Assembly (NCBI RefSeq): GCF_018598185.1
Contig: NZ_JAHESC010000006.1
Location: 124,001-188,000 of the forward strand
DNA from: Dawidia soli
GTDB taxonomy: Bacteria; Bacteroidota; Bacteroidia; Cytophagales; Cyclobacteriaceae
Length of the DNA stretch: 64,000 bases
Direction: 5' to 3'
Of the stretch, positions 53,085-61,223 are shown one piece after another. Within the stretch, counting starts at the first letter, position 1; each line of letters starts with the position of its first letter. The position numbers and the translations under genes are program-made. Below the pieces are notes generated by a model. It was not told the DNA's origin, made no database searches, and worked only from the letters and a program-made list of their open reading frames with translations.

Positions 53085-53303
53085 ATGCTGGCTAAAATAG
53101 GAAATGAACTTGAATATAAGTTGGCGATGAAAACCATCGATTCGTTTTTGAACAAGGCGACGACGGCGGGCGGATTCCATCATTTGACGACCGAAGAGAA
53201 AACTATGCTGGGTGATCTGTCTAAGTTGGCTGAGACCTATGAAGACAACTCGTTGAAGCTTATGCCCGTTAACCCCGGTTCTTCGGAAGGTCAGGTAGTT
53301 TAA
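53085..53303 (+). CDS. Small helical protein, antitoxin-like
   Basis: A 72-aa protein from the ATG at 53085 (MLAKIGNELEYKLAMKTIDSFLNKATTAGGFHHLTTEEKTMLGDLSKLAETYEDNSLKL...). The LTTEEKTMLGDLSKLAETYED end resembles the tail of HigA/XRE-type antitoxins without their HTH. Its last 35 nt overlap the 3' end of the mini-gene on the opposite strand. No family assignment. Confidence 0.6.
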   Translation: MLAKIGNELEYKLAMKTIDSFLNKATTAGGFHHLTTEEKTMLGDLSKLAETYEDNSLKLMPVNPGSSEGQVV

Positions 53304-53427
53304 TATTCTTTGCCATCTCATTAACAGCTGCAGTCTTTTCTGGTGAGAGCTTAGGCCAATCACGATTGTCGAGTTTATTGTCAACCCGGAATCTGATTTT
53401 TTGTGCTTCCTCCACTAGATTTTTCAT
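53269..53427 (-). CDS. Mini-protein of the MKNLL family (copy 1)
   Basis: A 52-aa frame from the ATG at 53427 to TAA at 53269, starting MKNLVEEAQKIRFRVDNKLD and ending LPDLPKNRG. It aligns along its length with the 60-aa and 54-aa proteins downstream in the array (shared MKNLxxEAxKIxFxV, K-x-S-x-x-K-x-A-x-x-N-E and LP). It is the last of three tandem paralogues on the minus strand. Conservation of the reading frame across three copies supports coding. Confidence 0.7.
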   Translation of the reverse strand: MKNLVEEAQKIRFRVDNKLDNRDWPKLSPEKTAAVNEMAKNIKLPDLPKNRG

Positions 53428-53502
53428 AGGATAAAAATTGCTATTTTTTCATAGTCAAAAAGGAACGCATTGCGGCCCTTCTGTCAGTTGAACGTAATAT
53501 TA

Positions 53503-53685
53503 TTATGATTTTTTAAGATTGTCGTTATAACCTGGTAGCACTGAAAGGTCAACGTTTTTTAAAATTTCATTTGTCGCCGCAACTTTCTTAGCTGACATTT
53601 TTAAGTTTTCTGGATGTTCAGCGCTTTTCATCCGTTTATCAACTCGGAATGTGATTTTGTCAGCTTCCTTTAAGAGGTTTTTCAT
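53503..53685 (-). CDS. Mini-protein of the MKNLL family (copy 2)
   Basis: A 60-aa protein, MKNLLKEADKITFRVDKRMK...KMSAKKVAATNEILKNVDLSVLPGYNDNLKKS. It is nearly identical at the N-terminus to copy 3 (MKNLLKEADKITF) and shares SAKK and LPGY. Highly charged, no membrane segment. Unknown family. It could be an antitoxin or small effector multiplied in tandem. Confidence 0.75.
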   Translation of the reverse strand: MKNLLKEADKITFRVDKRMKSAEHPENLKMSAKKVAATNEILKNVDLSVLPGYNDNLKKS

Positions 53686-53763
53686 AGGATAAAGTTATAT
53701 ATTCCTTCATAACCTGAAGCTAATTATAAGAGTGATTAGTCATAAACAATGTATGGATGCACA

Positions 53764-53790
53764 AAAAAGGGACCGCAATGCGGTCCCTTT
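53764..53790. terminator. Terminator between mini-protein copies 2 and 3
   Basis: AAAGGGACCGCA / TGCGGTCCCTTT, 12-bp perfect stem with no or minimal loop, flanked by A and T runs. It separates copy 3 from copy 2, so copies 1 and 2 have their own promoters. Confidence 0.8.
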
Positions 53791-53814
53791 TGCTGCTATG
53801 CGATAGCTTAGATC

Positions 53815-53979
53815 TTACGATTTTTTATATCCTGGAAGGCTCGTCAAATCCAACCTTTCTAAAAGCTTGTTCATAGACGCAGTTTTTTTTGCCGACATCT
53901 TTTCGAGCTCGGCTTCACTTATGGTACTTTTAACAACTTTAAAAGTGATTTTATCTGCTTCTTTTAAGAGATTTTTCAT
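53815..53979 (-). CDS. Mini-protein of the MKNLL family (copy 3)
   Basis: A 54-aa frame from the ATG at 53979 to TAA at 53815: MKNLLKEADKITFKVVKSTI...KMSAKKTASMNKLLERLDLTSLPGYKKS. It starts 9 nt after the stop of the DUF6934-like gene and is therefore co-transcribed with it. This is the copy physically linked to a larger partner, which suggests the ancestral arrangement; copies 1 and 2 look like later duplications. Confidence 0.75.
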   Translation of the reverse strand: MKNLLKEADKITFKVVKSTISEAELEKMSAKKTASMNKLLERLDLTSLPGYKKS

Positions 53980-53988
53980 ACTGTAAAT

Positions 53989-54438
53989 TTATTCAATTTT
54001 CTTTTTAATAAAAAATGCGACATAAGGAACACCGACTGAAAAAGGGTGAGTCTTTGTATGATTAAGTAGCGCCCCGCGAACAATAAAATGTTTGGAGAGT
54101 TCAACTATATGGAGCGCAATTGCTACTCTATATAATCGCGTCCGTGCATCGGTGCTGCCTTCGAAGGCTATCCACTTATCCGGAAACTTGTCAGTGTAAA
54201 AGCGAATGGCCTTCGCGACGGTCGCCAGTATTTTATCTCTATCGCCATTGTCGGTAACGACCTTGTCATCGAAAGTGCCATCTTTGCGAACATCTACAAG
54301 AGCAAGTAAAACAAGTTCTTTGTCGCTCGTTTGCCTGAAGATGATTCTCTTTTTTACTTTCCCTTTGCGGCCAATGCTAGTGAAATCGAAATGACCGTAG
54401 CTTTCTGCTACAATCGTTTCATAGGTGGGATAATTCAT
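53989..54438 (-). CDS. DUF6934-like protein
   Basis: A 149-aa protein with the pattern AESYGHFDFTSIGRKGKVKKRIIFRQ, then LVLLALVDVRKDGTFDDKVVTDNGDRDKILATVAKAIRFY and WIAFEGSTDARTRLYRVAIALH. From memory this fits DUF6934, a family of small accessory-genome proteins in Bacteroidota (GSTxxRTRLY motif). It lies 8 nt after the integrase-side neighbour and 9 nt before mini-protein copy 3. A toxin/antitoxin-like partnership with the mini-protein is plausible but unproven. Confidence 0.75.
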   Translation of the reverse strand: MNYPTYETIVAESYGHFDFTSIGRKGKVKKRIIFRQTSDKELVLLALVDVRKDGTFDDKVVTDNGDRDKILATVAKAIRFYTDKFPDKWIAFEGSTDARTRLYRVAIALHIVELSKHFIVRGALLNHTKTHPFSVGVPYVAFFIKKKIE

Positions 54439-54446
54439 GACCTGCT

Positions 54447-55715
54447 TTATTGAGCTGCTTGCAGACCTTTGAAATGCGGGGTGGGCTGTGACTTCGCTAA
54501 CAACTTGCTGCGTAGCGAACTCATATCCTGGCTTACCTTCTTCTCTACTACCTTGGCATAAATCTGCGTGGTGCGGATGGAAGTATGGCCGAGAATCTTC
54601 GAGACAGTTTCAATGGGCACGCCGTTGCAAAGTGCGATTGTAGTGGCGAAGGTATGACGGGCCAGGTGAAACGTAAGGTTCTTTTCAATGCCGCATATAT
54701 CGGCAATCTCTTTTAAGTAGGCGTTTAGATTCTGATTGGACAATGTTGGGAACAATGTGCCAGCGGCAAGCGCTCTGGGGTCAGTGCGGTATTTTGTTAC
54801 AATTTCCATTGCCTTGGGCAGCAAGGGCACTCTAACGGATTGGTGGGTTTTCTGACGCGCGGTAATTATCCAATATTCGCCATCTATGCCGCGGGTAACG
54901 TTCTGCGAGGTGAGCGTCATCACATCGCAATAGGCGAGGCCGGTATAAACACTGAATACGAAAAGGTCGCGGGCCCAGGCCAGCCGGTCTACTTTAATAT
55001 CTTTTTGTTCGAGCGCGTCTACTTCCTCTTCGTTTAGAATCTGACGGTCTTTGCGAATGAACTTCGCCTGGAATTTTGCGAAGGGGTCTTTTTCAATCCA
55101 TTCATTTTTGATGGCCACGTTAATCATCTTGCGGAGGCGCTCGATGTGTTTGAGCACGGTGTTGTGCGTACACGGCTTGTGATGATCGAGGGGCTTGTAG
55201 TTGAGTAGAAAGATTTCGAAATCAACCAGGAACGTGTATGAAAGACGAGACAGCGGCAGGTCTGAGACCTGATAGTTCTTTTCTATAAAGCGCGTGATGT
55301 AGGCCTGCGTGGTGATGTAGTTTTTCATCGTGCCCCACGCCAGTGTATGTTTTAAGTGGCCGTTGTGATACTCGACCAGCTCGCCCAGGGTGCGCTCTTT
55401 CGGAACGATGCCACAGAATAGATCACGGACGACTTCGGCGGTGATGTCTTTTTTCTGATACTTTAACTCGCTGTAGCAGTTGGTAATTTCGGCACGGACC
55501 TGGTCGAGCTGGTTGTTGATGGCGCGGACATCGTCGCGGCTGCCGATAGGCCTACCGTTTGGGCCATCCCAGTTGGCGAGGTCTATGTCTCTTTTGAGAG
55601 ACAAATCGACGGAGCTGGTGCCGTAGGCAATGCGGACGTAGAGAGGAGCGAGGTTGTTTTTAGCTCTGTTCTTTTTGACGAAAAACTTGATGTTGAGAAC
55701 GGTTAATTGACTCAT
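54447..55715 (-). CDS. Tyrosine recombinase/integrase of the island
   Basis: A 422-aa site-specific recombinase from the ATG at 55715. It has an N-terminal arm-binding domain (KFFVKKNRAKNNLAPLYVRI), a SAM-like core (about 110-210) and a catalytic domain with Arg in VYTGLAYCDVM, then HLARHTFATT (H-x-x-R) and GHTSIRTTQIYAKV, where the Tyr is the nucleophile. It sits 192 bp from tRNA-Pro, reading away from it, the usual arrangement for elements integrated at a tRNA 3' end. Confidence 0.93.
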   Translation of the reverse strand: MSQLTVLNIKFFVKKNRAKNNLAPLYVRIAYGTSSVDLSLKRDIDLANWDGPNGRPIGSRDDVRAINNQLDQVRAEITNCYSELKYQKKDITAEVVRDLFCGIVPKERTLGELVEYHNGHLKHTLAWGTMKNYITTQAYITRFIEKNYQVSDLPLSRLSYTFLVDFEIFLLNYKPLDHHKPCTHNTVLKHIERLRKMINVAIKNEWIEKDPFAKFQAKFIRKDRQILNEEEVDALEQKDIKVDRLAWARDLFVFSVYTGLAYCDVMTLTSQNVTRGIDGEYWIITARQKTHQSVRVPLLPKAMEIVTKYRTDPRALAAGTLFPTLSNQNLNAYLKEIADICGIEKNLTFHLARHTFATTIALCNGVPIETVSKILGHTSIRTTQIYAKVVEKKVSQDMSSLRSKLLAKSQPTPHFKGLQAAQ

Positions 55716-55787
55716 GGCGAGCAGTGTTAAAATGAGATGCGTGTTGACATCTTTTCCTTCTGTGTCCAAACATATCGCGGTATGTCT

Positions 55788-55805
55788 TGGACACAAAATG
55801 GACAC
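55788..55805. repeat. GGACAC direct repeats inside the right end (possible integrase arm site)
   Basis: TGGACACAAAATGGACAC, with a further inverted TGTGTCC at 55761. It matches the copy near the left end (24139-24158) and lies about 100 bp inside the tRNA att site. Confidence 0.6.
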
Positions 55806-55845
55806 GGAAACCTTGAGTTTGTAAGTGCTTGTTTGAGGGTATAAA

Positions 55846-55882
55846 AACGAAAAACCCCTTAAATCATACGATTTAAGGGGTT
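55846..55882 (-). terminator. Terminator downstream of tRNA-Pro
   Basis: AACCCCTTAAATC / GATTTAAGGGGTT, 13-bp perfect stem with a four-base loop, followed on the minus strand by TTTTTCG. It ends the tRNA transcript and was probably brought in by the island, since the original terminator seems to lie at 24025-24057. Confidence 0.85.
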
Positions 55883-55906
55883 CCGATGGAGATTGATACT
55901 CCTAAA

Positions 55907-55932
55907 GTCGGGGTGAGATGATTCGAACATCC
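55907..55932. other. Right attachment site within tRNA-Pro 3' end
   Basis: GTCGGGGTGAGATGAT (55907-55922) covers the acceptor stem and part of the T arm. The identical 16 bases occur at 24067-24082. Insertion here restores an intact tRNA. Confidence 0.7.
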
Positions 55933-55982
55933 GACCCCCACGTCCCTAACGTGGTGCGCTAACCGGGCTGCGCTACACCCCG
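55908..55982 (-). tRNA. tRNA-Pro (anticodon AGG)
   Basis: A 75-nt cloverleaf: acceptor CGGGGTG/CACCCCG with discriminator A, D stem GCGC/GCGC, anticodon stem CCACG/CGTGG with loop TTAGGGA, five-base variable loop, T stem GGATG/CATCT with loop TTCGAAT. The loop places AGG at positions 34-36, reading CCU (A34 may be inosine). An A34 proline tRNA is uncommon in bacteria. Confidence 0.88.
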
Positions 55983-56101
55983 AATCCATGTGATGCTCTT
56001 GGGAATCTAAAACCACATTTCTGTTGTTTTCGACCCGTTTCGAGCAAAACGGCTGCAATAATACTAAGAAAGGATTAACTCTCAAAAGCCCTGGGGCGGT
56101 G

Positions 56102-56743
56102 CTACTTCTTTTTCTTGTCCTTTTTCAGCGAGTTGAAAAATTTCACCCAGTTGAATGGATTCAGGAATGGGTTTGTAACGGGCTGGAATTTGTCGCTGGT
56201 GGAGCTGGCCCACTGGTTGAGGTAGTACCGTTGGTTTTGGTAGCCATCCATGGGGGTGGTCTTCAGCATCAGTGCGAGGAGCTCGTCGTTCAGGTTCTTT
56301 TTGTCAATGCGCGCGTCTTCTGCCGGTAGGTTCAGGGCCAGAACGGCTTGTTTAAAAATTTCTTCTGTCGGGAACGGTACAACCACGACTTCGGGGAGCA
56401 TGGTAGTGTCCTGTAACAGGCTGACAATGATCGTTTGATATTCGGGGGCGTCGTCGGGGACGGTGAAATAGCGGTGTTGGTAGCCTACGGAGCTGATGAC
56501 GATTTCATCGCCTACCAGCACGGGCATGGAGAAAAAGCCTACGCCGTTGGATGTCGTGCCGCGGCCGGCCTTGGGCACATAGACATGCACCCCGGGAATG
56601 CCGGAAACGCTGTCCTCACCCAAAATCACCCCTGAAAGCTGGATAACCCGCTTTCTTGTTTGCGCTTCTGCTGTCTGCAGGCCTCCAAGGACCGTCAGGG
56701 TCAGCGCCAGGGCGAATAGGAGTCTCTGCTGGTTCTTTTTCAC
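56102..56743 (-). CDS. Carboxypeptidase-like regulatory-domain protein
   Basis: A 213-aa secreted protein. It has a signal peptide (KNQQRLLFALALTLTVLGGLQTAEA) followed by a CarboxypepD_reg-like beta-sandwich (IQLSGVILGEDSVSGIPGVHVYV, then GRGTTSNGVGFFSMPV). A helical C-terminal part ends FNSLKKDKKKK. It resembles Bacteroidota surface-protein N-terminal domains found free of a TonB barrel. Role unknown, probably envelope associated. Confidence 0.8.
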   Translation of the reverse strand: MKKNQQRLLFALALTLTVLGGLQTAEAQTRKRVIQLSGVILGEDSVSGIPGVHVYVPKAGRGTTSNGVGFFSMPVLVGDEIVISSVGYQHRYFTVPDDAPEYQTIIVSLLQDTTMLPEVVVVPFPTEEIFKQAVLALNLPAEDARIDKKNLNDELLALMLKTTPMDGYQNQRYYLNQWASSTSDKFQPVTNPFLNPFNWVKFFNSLKKDKKKK

Positions 56744-56830
56744 GTTTTCTGATACTCTGATTTCAAATATAAAGATAAGCCCTATAACGCCCTAATTTCT
56801 ATACCTTTGGCGGTAAAGGAAGGATGTACC

Positions 56831-57232
56831 ATGCGCCTGAAAAGTTTCAATCTCACCCTCGGATCGCAGATTTTTAAGGCCTGCGCAGACGAAGGACGGC
56901 TGCGCATCCTGCACCTGATTTTTGTGAACGGCGAAATGTGTATCACCGACCTGGAAAAAATCCTCGATTTTACACAAACCAAGACTTCGCGTCATCTCAT
57001 TTATTTAAAAAATGCGGGGATCCTCAGCCACAAACGCGACAACCACTGGGTTTTCTATTACATAAAAGACGAAGTCGGCGACATTATCAAGCAGATCTTC
57101 CAGTTCCTGCGCAAGGACGTGCAACTGCAGAAAGACCTGCAGGTGTACCAGACGATGTTCACCAACCGCGAGCTGGCGGTCAACAAGCGCCAGATCCAGG
57201 AGTGGCAACGCGGCGGCGGAGCGCGGATGTAA
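56831..57232 (+). CDS. ArsR/SmtB-family transcriptional regulator
   Basis: A 133-aa winged-helix protein from the ATG at 56831; an upstream start at 56807 adds eight residues. The HTH part is CADEGRLRILHLIFVNGEMCITDLEKILDFTQTKTSRHLIYLKNAGILSHKRDNHWVFYYI. It lacks the ArsR CxC site but has a Cys in EMCITDLEK at the sensor position. A coiled tail follows. It is 7 nt upstream of the HAD phosphatase gene, so the two are co-transcribed. Ligand unknown. Confidence 0.88.
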   Translation: MRLKSFNLTLGSQIFKACADEGRLRILHLIFVNGEMCITDLEKILDFTQTKTSRHLIYLKNAGILSHKRDNHWVFYYIKDEVGDIIKQIFQFLRKDVQLQKDLQVYQTMFTNRELAVNKRQIQEWQRGGGARM

Positions 57233-57239
57233 GAAAACC

Positions 57240-57971
57240 ATGAACATAAAAAATATGCAGACGGCCGGAGACATGGGGAAAAGCTACAAATGCGTGCTTT
57301 TTGATCTCGACCACACCCTGTGGGACTACGAAACCAACTCGCGCGAGACCCTGGAAGAGCTCTACGGTACGCACGCACTGGCCGCCCGCGGCGTAACCGA
57401 CTTTGAAAGTTTCATGGCCAGCTTCCGCGCGGTGAACCTGGCCCTGTGGGACCTCTACGACACGGGCCGCATCGACACCGAAACGCTCCGCCGCGAGCGC
57501 TTCAAACAAGTGCTCGAGCCGTTTGGCGCCTACAGCGAAGCACTGGTCGCCGATCTCAACCGCGACTACCTGGCGATCTGCCCCCAAAAGCCGAACCTCA
57601 TGCCGCACGCGCACGACATTCTGGCGTACCTGCACGGCCGGTACACGCTGTCGATCGTCACGAACGGCTTTGACGAAATGCAACATACCAAGATGCGGGC
57701 CGCCGGCCTGCACCGGTATTTCAACCACGTCGTCACCTCGCAAACCGCCGGTTGCAAGAAGCCCGCGCGCGGAATTTTTGACTTTGCCCTGCGCAGCAAC
57801 GCCGCGCTGTGCCACGAAGCGATCATGATCGGCGACAACCTCGTTACCGACATCGGCGGTGCACGCGATGCCGCCATCGATCACGTGTTCTTTAACCCCG
57901 AGAAGAACAGTCACCAGACCGTTGTAACACATGAAATTACCTGTCTTTCCGAACTGCGGCAGATTCTGTGA
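57240..57971 (+). CDS. YjjG-like HAD-family nucleotidase
   Basis: A 243-aa HAD hydrolase; ATGs at 57255 and 57273 are alternatives. Motif I is FDLDHTLWDYETNS, with two catalytic Asp; motif II is SIVTNGFDEMQ, motif III a Lys in KKPARGIF, motif IV MIGDNLVTDI. The FDLDHTLWDY and TNGFDEMQHTK motifs are typical of YjjG noncanonical pyrimidine nucleotidases that clean up oxidised or halogenated nucleotides. Co-transcribed with the ArsR-family gene. Confidence 0.9.
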   Translation: MNIKNMQTAGDMGKSYKCVLFDLDHTLWDYETNSRETLEELYGTHALAARGVTDFESFMASFRAVNLALWDLYDTGRIDTETLRRERFKQVLEPFGAYSEALVADLNRDYLAICPQKPNLMPHAHDILAYLHGRYTLSIVTNGFDEMQHTKMRAAGLHRYFNHVVTSQTAGCKKPARGIFDFALRSNAALCHEAIMIGDNLVTDIGGARDAAIDHVFFNPEKNSHQTVVTHEITCLSELRQIL

Positions 57972-58034
57972 TTTCGATTACCTTTGCCCCCCTGAATAAC
58001 GCATTAGTCTAATACCTACTTAACGGATCGAATT

Positions 58035-59666
58035 ATGCCAAAAGGATTTTTCCAGGTACCCCATCCCAAAAATGAACCGGTGCTGAGCTACGCTCCGGGC
58101 AGCAAAGAACGTGCAGCATTAAAGAAAGCCCTTGAAGAAGCACGCGCGCAGGAGCTGGATATACCGATGTATATCGGCGCGGAAGAAGTGCGCACCGGCG
58201 ATAAAAAACGCCTGTCTCCCCCCCACGACCACAAACATACCCTAGGCCATTTCCATGAAGGCGACGCAGGCCACGTAGAGCAGGCCATCAACGCCGCGCT
58301 GGGTGCGAAAGAATCATGGGCTAACCTGGGCTGGGAACACCGTGCCGCCATCTTCCTGAAAGCCGCTGACCTGCTGGCCGGTCCGTATCGCTATAAAATC
58401 AACGCCGCTACGATGCTGGGCCAATCGAAGAGCCCCTTCCAGGCAGAGATCGACTCTGCGTGCGAGCTCATCGACTTCCTGCGCTTCAATGTATATTTCA
58501 TGACGCAGATCTACCAGGAGCAGCCAGAGTCGTCGCCCGGTGTGTGGAACCGCATGGAGTATCGCCCGCTCGAAGGTTTTACTTTCGCGGTGACTCCGTT
58601 CAACTTCACGGCGATTGCCGGCAACCTGCCCGCCAGCATGGCGCTTATGGGCAACACCGTGGTCTGGAAGGCCGCCCATACACAGATCTATGCGGCCCAT
58701 GTCATTATGCAGGTATTTAAAGCCGCCGGTCTGCCCGACGGTGTGATCAACCTGATCTATACCGACGGCCCGACTACCGGTGACGTGGTGTTCAACCACC
58801 CTGATTTTGCAGGCCTGCACTTTACAGGCAGCACCAAGGTCTTCCGTACCATGTGGAAGACGATCGGTCAGAACATCGAGAAGTACAAAAGCTATCCGCG
58901 CATTGTGGGTGAAACCGGCGGTAAGGACTTTGTGATGGTTCACCGCAGCGCCCACGCACGCGAAGTAGCGACCGCGTTGTCGCGCGGTGCGTTTGAATAT
59001 CAGGGACAGAAGTGTTCGGCTGCATCGCGCGCCTACATCCCGTCCAACCTGTGGGAAGACGTGAAGAAGTATTTGCAAGAGGATCTGAAGACGTTCAAGA
59101 TGGGCGGCACCGAAGACTTCGGCAACTTCATCAACGCCGTCATCGACGAGCGCGCCTTCAACACGATTACCGGTTACATCGAGCAGGCTCGTAAGAATCC
59201 GATGAACGAGATCATCGCCGGTGGCAAATACGACAAGTCAAAAGGATATTTCGTAGAGCCGACGATCATTGTCTCGAAAGACCCTTCGTCGGTAACGATG
59301 TGTGAGGAGATCTTCGGCCCGGTGCTGACGATCTACGTTTACCACGAAGACAACTTCGAAGAAACGCTGGAGCTGGTGGACAGCACGTCGCCGTATGCGC
59401 TTACCGGCTCGATCTTCTCGCAAGACCGGTACGCCATCGAGCTGGCCGCGAAAAAACTGTCCAATGCGGCAGGTAACTTCTACATCAACGACAAACCTAC
59501 CGGTGCGGTCGTCGGCCAGCAGCCCTTTGGTGGCGCGCGTGGTTCGGGTACCAACGACAAAGCGGGCGCGAAAGTAAACCTGCTGCGCTGGGCGTCTATG
59601 CGCACGATCAAGGAAACGTTCGTGCCGCCGGTAGATTACCGCTACCCGTTCCTCGACAAAGAATAA
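58035..59666 (+). CDS. pruA: L-glutamate gamma-semialdehyde dehydrogenase
   Basis: A 543-aa aldehyde dehydrogenase of the PruA type, converting glutamate semialdehyde (from proline) to glutamate with NAD+. Visible motifs are TPFNFTAIAGNLPASMALMGN, the glutamate in GETGGKDFVMVH and the catalytic Cys in YQGQKCSAASRAYIP; the end is FGGARGSGTNDKAGAKVNLLRW. Length matches the Bacteroidota enzyme. Monocistronic, with a terminator at 59690. C-ending codon use is strong, suggesting high expression. Confidence 0.96.
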   Translation: MPKGFFQVPHPKNEPVLSYAPGSKERAALKKALEEARAQELDIPMYIGAEEVRTGDKKRLSPPHDHKHTLGHFHEGDAGHVEQAINAALGAKESWANLGWEHRAAIFLKAADLLAGPYRYKINAATMLGQSKSPFQAEIDSACELIDFLRFNVYFMTQIYQEQPESSPGVWNRMEYRPLEGFTFAVTPFNFTAIAGNLPASMALMGNTVVWKAAHTQIYAAHVIMQVFKAAGLPDGVINLIYTDGPTTGDVVFNHPDFAGLHFTGSTKVFRTMWKTIGQNIEKYKSYPRIVGETGGKDFVMVHRSAHAREVATALSRGAFEYQGQKCSAASRAYIPSNLWEDVKKYLQEDLKTFKMGGTEDFGNFINAVIDERAFNTITGYIEQARKNPMNEIIAGGKYDKSKGYFVEPTIIVSKDPSSVTMCEEIFGPVLTIYVYHEDNFEETLELVDSTSPYALTGSIFSQDRYAIELAAKKLSNAAGNFYINDKPTGAVVGQQPFGGARGSGTNDKAGAKVNLLRWASMRTIKETFVPPVDYRYPFLDKE

Positions 59667-59689
59667 AACGCACATATGCTACAAACAGA

Positions 59690-59722
59690 AACAGCAGGCC
59701 CCTTCCGTTGCCTGCTGTTTTT
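59690..59722. terminator. Bidirectional terminator
   Basis: AACAGCAGGC / GCCTGCTGTT with a ten-base loop, then TTTTTCTTTT. It lies between pruA and the convergent creD gene. Confidence 0.85.
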
Positions 59723-59746
59723 TCTTTTACACAACGGTAAGCAACC

Positions 59747-61204
59747 CTATGATCCGAGCGGGGTGTCTTGTGTAAGCGCCGCTTCCTTGTACCACGCCAC
59801 GTGACGGGAGAAATACATGACCAGGGCTATGACAATGAACAAGCCGATGCTACCCAGCAGCAAGGAGTAATCCTGCATCTGAATGATCACGAAAATGAAA
59901 CCGTAGAAGAATACCAGGATGCTGCCGAAGAATATGATCATGCCTCCTTTGCGCAGGAAGCTGGCCGCATATAAACTCACCAGTACGACCGTGGCGCTCG
60001 ATGCGATCAAATACGCCGTGTTATAGCCGACGTGCTCGGACAGCGACAACAGCAAGGTATAATAGATGATCAGCGCGGCACCGATCAGCAGGTATTGGAA
60101 TGCGTGAATGCGAATGTTACGAATGATCTCTACCAGGAACAACGAGACAAACGTCAGCAGAATGATCAGAATGCCGTACTTGGCCGTGCGGATACTTTTT
60201 TGATATTGATCTACCGGAATCAGCAGACGCGTACCGAAGCTGGCGCCGGAAAGCTGCGTGTCTGTGCCTGTCCACTCTTGTGCGAACGGACGGTTATAGT
60301 GCAGCACCTTCCACCGGGCGGTAAATCCCTTGTCTGTGATCTCACGATCTTCGGGCAGAAACTCGCCGTCAAAGCTGGGATTCGCCCAGGGGCCTTGCAG
60401 GCTGACATCGGTGGTTTTGCCTACGGGCACAAAATAGAGCAAGCTGCTGCCTTTTAAATTAAGCTTTGCTGTGACCGTACCGTTGAAATCGGCTTCGGAT
60501 TGCCAGGGCAGTGTTGTCACAATACCGGTCCTGCTGGCGCCATCGGCGGCAACGTTGCGGTAAGCGTCGACATCGCTGTCGTCGTTTAGCAGGGATGACA
60601 CGGTCGTTGCGGGGGTAGAGAATCCGATCTGGTTGGAAGGCTCTCCATTCAAGGCCGCCTGGCCGTTCATAAATACCGGGTTGTCGCTAATGCCACGCAG
60701 GTCGCTCAGGCAGTAGGTCAGACGTGCGTCGTTCCAATGAATGTCGGTGGCGGCGACGCCGAGCTTTTTGAAATCGGGTTTGGTAAAACGGGCATTCAGG
60801 TTGATGACAGACTCGTACACGGCGGCATCAAACAGTCCACGGTGTAAAACCTGCGGGGTAACGTTGCCCTTTACGTCGAGCTGCTCGGGCAGAAAATATG
60901 CATCTTGTTTCCACTCGCGGATCTCTATGCCATCCTTGCCCTTGTCGATGCGTTCGCGGTTCGTAAATGGGATAACCAATACTGGGCCGGCCAGCGTCTG
61001 TGGCCCCGACCACTTGGATGTAATTTCGTTTACGACGGAACTGGCGCGGTACTGTCGCTCGCGAATGAGTGACTCGATCCACGATTGAGGGATGAGAAGA
61101 ATTAGTGTTAGAATGCCGATAGTGAAAAGCTTGACGAAGACCGATTCGCGGAACCAGGTTCCGATGCGGTCGAAGAGGCTGAAAGTCGAAGGTGTAGTTT
61201 CCAT
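59747..61204 (-). CDS. creD: Inner-membrane protein CreD
   Basis: A 485-aa protein. TM1 is FVKLFTIGILTLILLIPQSWIESLI, then comes a large periplasmic domain (about 40-320) with the CreD signature ERQYRASSVVNEITSKWSGPQTLAGPVLVIPF, then four or five C-terminal TMs (FVSLFLVEIIRNIRIHAFQYLLIGAALIIYYTLLLSLSEHVGYN). CreD is linked to envelope integrity and colicin/beta-lactam tolerance in Enterobacteria. No CreBC kinase pair is adjacent. The radical SAM gene lies just upstream on the same strand. Confidence 0.93.
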   Translation of the reverse strand: METTPSTFSLFDRIGTWFRESVFVKLFTIGILTLILLIPQSWIESLIRERQYRASSVVNEITSKWSGPQTLAGPVLVIPFTNRERIDKGKDGIEIREWKQDAYFLPEQLDVKGNVTPQVLHRGLFDAAVYESVINLNARFTKPDFKKLGVAATDIHWNDARLTYCLSDLRGISDNPVFMNGQAALNGEPSNQIGFSTPATTVSSLLNDDSDVDAYRNVAADGASRTGIVTTLPWQSEADFNGTVTAKLNLKGSSLLYFVPVGKTTDVSLQGPWANPSFDGEFLPEDREITDKGFTARWKVLHYNRPFAQEWTGTDTQLSGASFGTRLLIPVDQYQKSIRTAKYGILIILLTFVSLFLVEIIRNIRIHAFQYLLIGAALIIYYTLLLSLSEHVGYNTAYLIASSATVVLVSLYAASFLRKGGMIIFFGSILVFFYGFIFVIIQMQDYSLLLGSIGLFIVIALVMYFSRHVAWYKEAALTQDTPLGS

Positions 61205-61223
61205 AAGAAGTTAGTTGTATGTG

